From contig USPJ01000041.1 of assembly GCA_900556645.1 (NCBI GenBank), positions 1 through 7,735 of the forward strand: a stretch of DNA of 7,735 bases, given 5' to 3'. This DNA is from an uncultured Lachnospiraceae bacterium. Its GTDB lineage: Bacteria > Bacillota_A > Clostridia > Lachnospirales > Lachnospiraceae. The stretch's first letter is position 1. Each line of letters opens with the position of its first letter. The position numbers and the translations under genes are program-made. Positions 1 through 6,100 of this stretch are shown piece after piece. The notes beneath the pieces are model-generated. The model had not been told where the DNA came from. It made no database searches and saw only the letters and a list, made by a program, of their open reading frames with translations.

Positions 1-53
1 AACGGATAAAAAATAAGAAAACCACCTTGCAAGAAGGGGACAGTATGGTATAA
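1..53 (+). CDS. 3' end of a membrane-protein gene (left copy), cut by the window edge
   Basis: The frame with codons beginning at position 3 encodes a basic, hydrophilic tail (RIKNKKTTLQEGDSMV) and ends at TAA 51-53. The same tail recurs at 2061-2111, where it follows a hydrophobic helix. This is therefore read as the C-terminus of an integral membrane protein whose body lies left of the window. The stop codon is intact and sits only six bases before the insertion sequence, so the upstream gene may still be whole. The identity rests on the right-hand copy (EamA/DMT-type transporter suggested). The short length makes this tentative. Confidence 0.5.
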   Translation, partial: RIKNKKTTLQEGDSMV

Positions 54-54
54 T
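27..54 (+). promoter_or_regulatory. Promoter-like site, left copy, pointing into the IS
   Basis: A -35 element TTGCAA (27-32) is followed by a 16-base spacer and a perfect -10 TATAAT (49-54), preceded by TG one base away (extended -10). The predicted start falls at about 61, so a transcript would enter the element antisense to the transposase and meet the hairpin at 80-124. It is identical to the copy at 2085-2112. Confidence 0.6.
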
Positions 55-59
55 CCCGT
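54..59. repeat. Putative target-site duplication TCCCGT, left copy
   Basis: TCCCGT directly abuts the left terminal inverted repeat. The same six bases directly follow the right one at 2009-2014. A six-base duplication suits an IS1634/IS4-like element. The first two bases (TC) also belong to the 55-bp repeat, so the exact element boundary depends on how the longer duplication is explained. Confidence 0.7.
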
Positions 60-70
60 CTTTGACAGTT
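60..70. repeat. Left terminal inverted repeat of the IS
   Basis: CTTTGACAGTT pairs with AACTGTCAAAC at 1998-2008: 10 consecutive complementary bases plus one terminal mismatch. Similarity continues only patchily further in. This is the end nearest the 3' end of the transposase gene. Confidence 0.85.
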
Positions 71-79
71 AGAAAAAGA

Positions 80-124
80 AAAAATCGCTGTATCCCTGAT
101 GTTTACTGGGGTATAGCGATTTTT
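80..124 (-). terminator. Terminator downstream of the transposase gene
   Basis: Arms 80-96 and 108-124 form a 17-bp stem, with two G-T type mispairs, around an 11-base loop. On the minus strand the stem is followed by a run of T, about 25 bases after the transposase stop codon. The plus strand also ends in a short T-run (120-124), so it can act both ways. It would stop antisense transcripts from the promoter at 27-54. Confidence 0.75.
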
Positions 125-148
125 GTCGTTGTTGCGAACTATAGTATT

Positions 149-1876
149 TTATTCTTTCCCTTTACTTTTTTTCTGGATATTTCTCATCTTGCTTTTGGTT
201 ATGAATTGATAATCTGTTCGGAAACCACAGACATCATGTAGATCATCTGTAATTCTTTCTCGTTTGTATACAGGAACAAATCCTTGCTCCTGTATTTCTG
301 CGAAATTCATTTCTTTTAGAACATCTAATAATTCTTCGCATGTATATTTATCGTTCAGCTTTTTTTCAAGGAAGCGATATATAGTCAATGCAAGAAAACA
401 GATTAGAAAATGTGCTTTCATCCGGTTTTCATCCTGTAAATAGACAGGTCTTGCAGAAAAATCCGTTTTCATAATCCGGAAACATTCTTCTATCTGCCAT
501 CTTCCTTCACTTACTTTTAAAATATCACCAACTTCGTCATCTAAAAGATCTGTGCATACTGCGTAAAATCCATCATATTGGGCTTCTTCAGAAATCTTGA
601 TTTCGTCTAAATAATGCTTTACATCAGCAGCTTCACCTTCTTCTGTTACAGCTATAGTTCCGATGAAACGTGCTGGATCATTTGGGTTTTTTCGGTTCTT
701 TTTTGTGCTCCCCGAATCTAGCATCTTTTGTGCTCGTTCAAACTGTTTATTTCGAATAGATTTTTGATAAAGGGCATATTTAGGAGAATAGGTAACAATC
801 AGGCGTTGATGCAGTTTCTTTGTGGTGTAGGGCTCATCTTTATAATAAAGTCCTTTATCATCCGCAGATAGTTTTGTGATATCAACAGGAGTTCCATCTG
901 ATACTCTCTTAAACCCTTGCAAGTTTAATGCCCATTCTTTTTCTTCTTTTTTCAGCTTCTTGATGGACTGGGTTACGATATAAGCACGTTCTCCCATATG
1001 ATTGTATTCTCGAATCGATTCTGATCCAAGACCAGCATCGCTACAGTAAATAAACTTCTGGCATCCAAAATCTCCAAGGACTTTCTTTTCTAATGGTTTG
1101 AGAGATGTCTGTTCGTTTGCATTTCCTGGAAAAAGAGAAAAAGCAAGGGGAATCCCATCACCATCCATAAATAATCCCATTTGGATAATCGGATTTGGCC
1201 TGTGTTCTTTACTTTTACCGTATTTTTTATTTCCTTCTTCTTGTTCAATTTCAAAGTAATAATTTGAGCAGTCATAATAAAGAATCTTATCATTTCTTTT
1301 TCCAAGAAAACGGGAATTTTTATAAACTTCAGACTGAATAAGATCACATTCCGAACCAAGTACATCCAATGCCCGATAAACATCATGAAGTTCGTAGGAT
1401 GGTTTTTCCAGGAATTCAGATGCAATCTTGTAAGAGGAACGCTTGCTGCAAGGTTCTAAGATTCTTGCATAAATTAGATCCGAGAGAATCGCATTGATAT
1501 CATACTTGAATTTATATTTTTGTTTCAATTTCCGACAAGTTTTATTTAATTGTAGCTGATAATAAATAGATTGTAAAAAAAGATAGCCCCCGCGGAAGAA
1601 AACTTGCTTGTCATAATCTAATTGTCTGTCTGCATGGAATGGTATCAAGACTGTCTGTGCTTCTTTTTCCTTTTTATATTTTTCGGTTTCTAGTTTCACT
1701 TCATTTTTCGCCCATGCAACGACATCATCTCTTGTCGGACCATGTTCAGACAAAAGTTGTTCTAAGGTTCCCAGCTTGCGAACGATAGCTGAAGTAGTGC
1801 TGCCATTTGCTTTTGTATAAGATTTACAGACATAAAAGGACTCTGCATTTTTTGATTTTGTTATGTGAAGATTCAT
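149..1876 (-). CDS. IS1634-family-like DDE transposase
   Basis: This 575-residue protein catalyses cut-and-join transposition of the surrounding element. The RNase H-like catalytic triad is visible. The first Asp is D202 in ILYYDCSNYYFE. The second is D280 in IYCSDAGLGSE. The Glu is E463 within R459-x3-E463-x6-K470 (GRWQIEECFRIMKTDF), the R-E-K signature of IS4-type transposases, although the usual preceding Tyr is absent. The 183 residues between D280 and E463 match the beta-strand insertion typical of this group. The N-terminal 200 residues are probably DNA-binding. The ATG is supported by AGGAGG at 1885-1890, 8 bases upstream. The frame is uninterrupted and of full length, so the enzyme may be active. 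The family call is from motifs and length; another IS4-like subgroup is possible. Confidence 0.9.
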   Translation of the reverse strand: MNLHITKSKNAESFYVCKSYTKANGSTTSAIVRKLGTLEQLLSEHGPTRDDVVAWAKNEVKLETEKYKKEKEAQTVLIPFHADRQLDYDKQVFFRGGYLFLQSIYYQLQLNKTCRKLKQKYKFKYDINAILSDLIYARILEPCSKRSSYKIASEFLEKPSYELHDVYRALDVLGSECDLIQSEVYKNSRFLGKRNDKILYYDCSNYYFEIEQEEGNKKYGKSKEHRPNPIIQMGLFMDGDGIPLAFSLFPGNANEQTSLKPLEKKVLGDFGCQKFIYCSDAGLGSESIREYNHMGERAYIVTQSIKKLKKEEKEWALNLQGFKRVSDGTPVDITKLSADDKGLYYKDEPYTTKKLHQRLIVTYSPKYALYQKSIRNKQFERAQKMLDSGSTKKNRKNPNDPARFIGTIAVTEEGEAADVKHYLDEIKISEEAQYDGFYAVCTDLLDDEVGDILKVSEGRWQIEECFRIMKTDFSARPVYLQDENRMKAHFLICFLALTIYRFLEKKLNDKYTCEELLDVLKEMNFAEIQEQGFVPVYKRERITDDLHDVCGFRTDYQFITKSKMRNIQKKSKGKE

Positions 1877-1884
1877 CTGCCATC

Positions 1885-1906
1885 CCTCCTACCCCTTATT
1901 ATACCA
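1885..1906 (-). promoter_or_regulatory. Transposase promoter -10 and ribosome binding site
   Basis: On the minus strand an extended -10, TGGTATAAT (TATAAT at 1898-1903, TG at 1905-1906), lies only 22 bases before the ATG. AGGAGG lies at 1885-1890. No good -35 is seen at 16-18 bases, as is common for extended -10 promoters. The untranslated leader would be about 15 bases. Confidence 0.65.
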
Positions 1907-1950
1907 TACAATAACATAAAATAACAGATATAAAAACAAAAAATTGACAC

Positions 1951-1989
1951 AAAAAAAGCAGGTTTTACGCGACCTGCAAGCATTTTTTT
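1951..1989 (-). terminator. Hairpin inside the right IS end, blocking read-in
   Basis: GCAGGT (1958-1963) pairs with ACCTGC (1972-1977) around an 8-base loop. On the minus strand it is followed at once by seven T (1951-1957), the layout of an intrinsic terminator. It stands upstream of the transposase promoter, so it would stop transcription arriving from outside. Long A and T runs flank both sides, so it may also work on the plus strand. Confidence 0.65.
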
Positions 1990-1997
1990 CGATGTTC

Positions 1998-2008
1998 AAC
2001 TGTCAAAC
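1998..2008. repeat. Right terminal inverted repeat of the IS
   Basis: AACTGTCAAAC is the inverted partner of 60-70, with a 10-bp perfect core. It lies upstream of the transposase gene. Confidence 0.85.
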
Positions 2009-2014
2009 TCCCGT
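2009..2014. repeat. Putative target-site duplication TCCCGT, right copy
   Basis: It directly follows the right inverted repeat and equals 54-59. Here the bases form part of the coding frame of the transporter-like remnant (CCC GTA from 2010). Confidence 0.7.
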
Positions 2015-2111
2015 ATTGATTTTTGCCGGAGTGATATTGGCACAGTTACCGGTTAAGGAACGGATAAAAAATAAGAAAACCACCTTGCAAGAAGGGGACA
2101 GTATGGTATAA
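2010..2111 (+). pseudogene. C-terminal remnant of a membrane transporter gene (EamA/DMT-like?)
   Basis: An open frame with no start codon begins at the IS edge and runs to TAA 2109-2111. It encodes 33 residues: a hydrophobic segment (PVLIFAGVILAQLP), then a basic tail (VKERIKNKKTTLQEGDSMV). A last membrane helix ending in a short positively charged cytoplasmic tail resembles the C-termini of EamA/DMT permeases, but other multi-helix transporters fit too. The last 17 codons are identical to 3-53. The fragment has no initiation signal and cannot make a transporter. It is the extra copy left by a duplication of about 103 bp, or the far side of a long target duplication. Its codons also hold the promoter for the next gene. 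Confidence 0.55.
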
Positions 2112-2113
2112 TC
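2059..2113 (+). repeat. 55-bp direct repeat, right copy
   Basis: Identical to 1-55. The lack of any mismatch suggests a recent duplication. Confidence 0.95.
2085..2112 (+). promoter_or_regulatory. Promoter of the 44-codon membrane protein gene
   Basis: TTGCAA (2085-2090), a 16-base spacer and TATAAT (2107-2112) with an upstream TG. The expected start is near 2119, leaving a leader of about 39 bases before the ATG at 2158. The promoter is embedded in the last codons of the transporter-like gene. Confidence 0.7.
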
Positions 2114-2157
2114 ATTCTTAGATATGTAGTCAATAAAAAGAATGGATGGGATGATAT

Positions 2158-2292
2158 ATGAGTGAAAGCGGATTTTTAATTTTCTTCGGAGCAATTATTT
2201 TTATTGTAATTATTGCAGCGGTCATCGCAGTGGTTTCAGCGGTATCCGGTGCGGCGGCAGCCATTGTGGATGAAGAAGAGGAAGAAGAATAA
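2158..2292 (+). CDS. Small single-helix membrane protein with acidic tail, unknown function
   Basis: I do not recognise this 44-residue protein. It starts MSESGF, continues as an almost uninterrupted hydrophobic stretch (about residues 6-37), and ends in D38 followed by six Glu. It has eight acidic residues and no Lys or Arg, so the positive-inside rule gives no topology. Residues 24-35 are rich in Ala, Ser, Gly and Val, a composition that favours helix-helix packing. The ribosome site is weak (GGATGGG about 8 bases upstream of ATG). The alternative ATG at 2151 stops after four codons. A strong promoter before it and a terminator 8 bases after it mark a dedicated single-gene unit, which argues for a real gene. 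It is convergent with cheC. A signalling or membrane-complex accessory peptide is possible, but no function is claimed. Confidence 0.72.
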   Translation: MSESGFLIFFGAIIFIVIIAAVIAVVSAVSGAAAAIVDEEEEEE

Positions 2293-2300
2293 GAAATATA

Positions 2301-2332
2301 AAAAGGTTTGAGGGCTAGCTCAAACCTTTTTT
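2301..2332. terminator. Bidirectional intrinsic terminator between the small gene and cheC
   Basis: Perfect 12-bp stem, 2301-2312 (AAAAGGTTTGAG) with 2319-2330, and a 6-base loop GGCTAG. The plus strand ends in six T (2327-2332) and the minus strand reads CCTTTTTATA. It serves both convergent genes, 8 bases after the microprotein stop and 16 bases after the cheC stop. Confidence 0.92.
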
Positions 2333-2348
2333 CTATAAAATCAATGCT

Positions 2349-2972
2349 TTAATATTGGATTCCCAATTTGTCAAAGAGTTTCATCAAAGACTGAATTTCC
2401 AAAATTAAAATCATACTACTGCGAATCTCTGTATTTGCAACCCGAAGCTTTTCATCAATAAAAAGCACCTGTTTTCCCAGAGAAGAAAAATTGGAGGATG
2501 GGATGGTCAAAATATTGCCTACGGTGTCCATATAATCACTTGGCGGACTGATGTTAATAAACAAATCCGTCATTTTTGCCAGAGAATTGATATATGCGGC
2601 AGTTGTGATATTGCTGCTTTCCCGAAGTACGGATAAATCCATCTCTTCAATATCTTTCAAGTCCGTTATTTCCTTCGGATAAAAAGTATTAATCAGTTTG
2701 CTGGCAAAATCCTTCTGCATAACCTGAAGCATCATTCCTTCTATATCCCCTTCCAGAAATACGCTCATACCCAGTGCAAGGGAATCAGCACCGCCCAGAT
2801 ATTGGGATACCTGAGAAAAATCAATCAGACGAATGTTTGGAATCTCGATATCCACCGGAGTATTTAAAAGGGTAGCAAGGGCAGTGGCAGCATTTCCCGA
2901 GCCGATATTGCCGATTTCTTTGAGAACATCTAAATGTGCAGCGTTTAAATCCCGTAAATTATGTATGGACAT
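2349..2972 (-). CDS. cheC: CheC-type CheY-phosphate phosphatase
   Basis: A 207-residue cytoplasmic protein of the CheC/CheX/FliY phosphatase family, whose members remove phosphate from CheY-P and help reset chemotactic signalling. Two pseudo-symmetric active-site motifs (E-x2-N) are intact: E19 and N22 in LKEIGNIGSGNAATAL, and E118 and N121 in RESSNITTAAYINSLA. They are 99 residues apart, the same spacing as E13/N16 and E112/N115 in Thermotoga CheC. Length matches the family norm. The ATG is supported by AAGGAGG at 2981-2987, 8 bases upstream. No cheD, cheY, cheA or flagellar gene is next to it, so it stands alone. It may serve a CheY elsewhere or another receiver protein. It is convergent with the microprotein gene and divergent from the pump. 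Confidence 0.92.
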   Translation of the reverse strand: MSIHNLRDLNAAHLDVLKEIGNIGSGNAATALATLLNTPVDIEIPNIRLIDFSQVSQYLGGADSLALGMSVFLEGDIEGMMLQVMQKDFASKLINTFYPKEITDLKDIEEMDLSVLRESSNITTAAYINSLAKMTDLFINISPPSDYMDTVGNILTIPSSNFSSLGKQVLFIDEKLRVANTEIRSSMILILEIQSLMKLFDKLGIQY

Positions 2973-3008
2973 AGGCGAATCCTCCTTAGTAAAATATCAT
3001 TTTTATTT

Positions 3009-3037
3009 ATTATACCAATGAAATCGGGATTAATCTA
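3009..3037 (-). promoter_or_regulatory. cheC promoter
   Basis: On the minus strand, TATAAT (3009-3014) lies 17 bases from a weak -35, TAGATT (3032-3037). The start would be near 3002, giving a leader of about 30 bases that carries the ribosome site AAGGAGG. It looks like a housekeeping sigma promoter. No sigma-D motility promoter is evident. Confidence 0.6.
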
Positions 3038-3065
3038 CGGAAAATCTAAAAAATAAAAAAATTTC

Positions 3066-3094
3066 TTGTAGGGAATATAAGTATCCTGTAAAAT
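3066..3094 (+). promoter_or_regulatory. Promoter of the RND pump gene
   Basis: TTGTAG (3066-3071), a 17-base spacer and TAAAAT (3089-3094). The predicted start is around 3101. This lies after the in-frame ATG at 3093, so that ATG would not be in the mRNA and the GTG at 3135 is favoured. No clear operator repeat is seen beside it. Confidence 0.6.
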
Positions 3095-3134
3095 GAAGAA
3101 AAAGGACGTACTTTGGAAAATAGGAGGACAAAGC

Positions 3135-6100
3135 GTGATTTCTAAATTTAGCGTAAAAAAACCTTACACGGTGGTAGTGGCAATCATATTAATCATTTTA
3201 TTGGGTGTAGTATCTCTGACTAAAATGAGTACAGACCTATTGCCGAATATGAATATGCCCTATGCTGTGGTAATGACTACCTATGTGGGAGCCAGCCCGG
3301 AACAAGTGGAAGGAACCGTAACAGAATCGGTGGAAGGGGCAATGGCAACTGTTTCCAATATTAAAAATATTAGTTCTATTTCTGCCAACAACTATTCTTT
3401 GGTAGTGTTGGAATTTGAGCAGACAGCGAACATGGACTCCGTAACTATTGAGATGAGGGAAAGTCTGGATCAGATTAGCAGTATGTGGCCGGAGGAAGTG
3501 GGCAGTTCTATCATTATGAAAATCAACCCGGATATGATGCCGGTTATGATTGCCGGTGTGCATGTAGAAGGCAAGGACACGCTGGAAGTCAGCGATTATA
3601 CTACAGATGAATTGATACCGGAGCTTGAAAGCATCGAGGGTGTTGCCTCTGTATCAGCGTTGGGAGCAGGGGAAGAGTCTATCAAAGTGATTATGAATCA
3701 GGATAAGATAGATGCAGTTAATGCCAAAATTACAGAATCACTGGATAAGAAGTTTTCCGATGCCCAAAGTCAGATGAGTGCAGCTCAGGGGCAGATTGCG
3801 GAAGGAAAGCAACAGCTAAAGGACGGACAGGGAGAAATGTCCAGTCAATTGGGAAGTGCCAAGGGTCAATTAGATGATAAGAAACTTGAAATATTCCAGA
3901 CAGAAAAGGATTTAAAAGAGAAACTGTCTGAAGCAGAATCGGCAAAAGAGCAGTTGGAGACAGCTATAGCACAGATGAATGAGCAGCAGCAGAATCTTTC
4001 TACCCTGCAATCTGCTTATGCTAGCCTTTCGCAGCTGATGCTGGTGAAGGATACATTGACGGATGTAGAATTTGAAGCACAGGCTCACATGACAAAGGCA
4101 CAGGCACAGGAAAAATATAACACTGTAAAAGCAAGCTATGATGAGGTTAAAACTTCTCTGGGACTTTCTACTGATGCATCAGATGCACAAGTGAATCAGA
4201 CTTTTTCTGCTTCTTTACAGGAATTGAATACAAATCTGATTTCGCTGAACGGCTCCATAAATACTTTAAAGACAGCTTTGGAGAATATCAATACGGGAAA
4301 AATAACCCTGAATGATGCCATTACCACTTTGAATGCCAGTGAGATTGCAGGAATTGTGGAGATGGCAGGGGCTTCGGCATCTCTGGTTACAGGAGAAGCA
4401 CAGTTACAGGAAAAACAGGAGGAATTGAAAGAAGCCAAGGAAAGTGCTTATGATGCAGCGGATTTGGAGCAGATTCTGACCATGGATACACTGACCAATA
4501 TTCTTACGGCACAAAATTTCTCTATGCCGGCAGGTTATGTGACGGAAAACGGAACTAAATATCTGGTGCGTGTAGGCGACAAGGTAGGAAGTATAGAAGA
4601 TTTGACCAATCTGGTGTTGATGGATTTAGGTATGGAAGGGGTGGATACCATACGCCTTAGTGATGTGGCAGATATTGTGCCGACAGATGATTCCTCCGAG
4701 TTTTATGCAAAATTAAACGGAGAGCCGGGCATTATGCTAACCATGGAGAAACAGACCGGGTACTCCACCGGAGATGTGACAGACCGGATTCTGGACAGAA
4801 TAGATTCTTTAGAAAAAGAAAACGAAGATTTGGAAGTTACAGTGTTGATGGATCAGGGAATCTATATTGATTTAATTGTAAATTCTGTATTTAATAACAT
4901 GATATTAGGAGCAATTTTAGCAGTTATCATACTATTACTGTTCCTAAAGGATATCCGGCCAACATTGGTTATTGCATGTTCGATTCCGGTATCTGTTATC
5001 TTTGCCGTGGTACTGATGTATTTCAGCGGAGTGACCCTGAATATGATTTCGCTGTCAGGACTGGCGTTGGGAATCGGTATGCTGGTGGACAACTCCATTG
5101 TAGTAATCGAGAATATCTATCGTATGAAAGGAGAAGGGGCATCCTCCCAAGAGGCTGCTATTGCAGGAACGAAGCAGGTGGCAGGTGCGATTACGGCATC
5201 TACCCTGACAACTATCAGTGTATTTGTACCGATTATTTTTACCGAGGGAATTACAAGACAGCTCTTTGTGGATATGGGACTTACCATTGCCTATGCACTG
5301 TTGGCAAGTCTTATGATTGCTCTGACCTTTGTGCCGATGATGTCCTCCGGTATGCTGAAGAAAACGAAGGAAATACAGCATCCTTGGCTGATAAAAGTAC
5401 AGGAGTGGTATGGCGGTGTTCTGGAAAAGGCACTGCATCGTAAAGTATTGGTGTTACTGGTAATGGTGGTACTTCTGGTAGTAAGTGTCATGGCTTCCCT
5501 TTCCAGAGGAACGGCGTTTATGCCGGATATGGAGAGCAACCAGATGTCCATGACCATTACGCCGTCGGAAGGAAGCAATTTTGAAGATGCCTGCAAGCTG
5601 GCAGATGAAGTGACAGAGAAAATCAGAACCATTGATGATGTGGAAACGGTGGGAGCCATGGCAGGCGGCGGAGGAAGCTCTGTGATGTCAGCTATGGGCG
5701 GCAGTGATAATGATGTCATCAGTATGTATTTGATTCTGAAAGAGGATAAGAAGCTGTCCAATAAACAGATTGCAAAAAAAATAGAGAAGCTGACGGAAGA
5801 TATGGATGCCGAGATTGCAGTCAGCACCTCCGAGATGGATATGTCATCCATGCTGGGAGAAGGCGTATCGGTGGAAATCAAGGGAAAGAACATGGATACC
5901 CTGCAGGAAATTGCCAAAGATGTGGCAGAAATTGTGTCCAATGTGAAGGGAACAACGGAGGTATCGGATGGTATGGATGAGACTACACCGGAGCTTCGTA
6001 TTACCGTGGATAAGGAGAAAGCGGCATCCTATGGTATGACCGTTGCACAGGTATATCAACTGGTGTACGGACAGATGGAAAATCAGGTTTCGGACACCAC

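Larger units (their letters stand above)
1..55 (+). repeat. 55-bp direct repeat, left copy
   Basis: Positions 1-55 are identical, base for base, to 2059-2113. The match stops at 56 (C) versus 2114 (A). On the left it is limited only by the window edge, so the true repeat may be longer. It contains the end of a coding region and a promoter. If the insertion sequence and one TCCCGT are removed, the copies lie 103 bp apart, as expected for a tandem duplication. Confidence 0.95.
60..2008 (-). mobile_element. IS1634-family-like insertion sequence, about 1949 bp, apparently complete
   Basis: The element has terminal inverted repeats with a perfect 10-bp core: TTTGACAGTT at 61-70 against AACTGTCAAA at 1998-2007. 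The outermost base pair (60/2008) is mismatched. The flanking bases are TCCCGT on both sides. A single intact transposase gene on the minus strand fills the interior. Hairpin terminators lie inside both ends (80-124 and 1951-1989). Length, gene content and duplication size fit IS1634-type elements. It has no broken frames and so looks recent and possibly active. Family placement comes from transposase motifs, not from a database search. Confidence 0.88.

Noticed and set aside
1090..1425. Open frame on the minus strand inside the transposase gene
   Set aside because: It overlaps the transposase in another frame on the same strand. The transposase frame carries the catalytic motifs, and this one has no family features.
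2003..2194. Minus-strand open frame of 63 codons over the IS edge and right repeat
   Set aside because: It spans the IS boundary and lies antisense to the remnant and the microprotein start, with no ribosome site or recognisable domain.
3093..3134. Upstream ATG extension of the RND protein
   Set aside because: There is no ribosome site and it overlaps the -10 promoter element. GTG 3135 is much better supported.
4976..5443. 155-codon plus-strand frame within the pump gene
   Set aside because: It is a Cys/Tyr/Arg-rich out-of-frame shadow of a well-conserved RND transmembrane region.
5291..5941. 216-codon minus-strand frame opposite the pump gene
   Set aside because: It is Ser/Ile-rich antisense of a confident coding region and has no plausible start signals. 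The length reflects the base composition of the sense strand.
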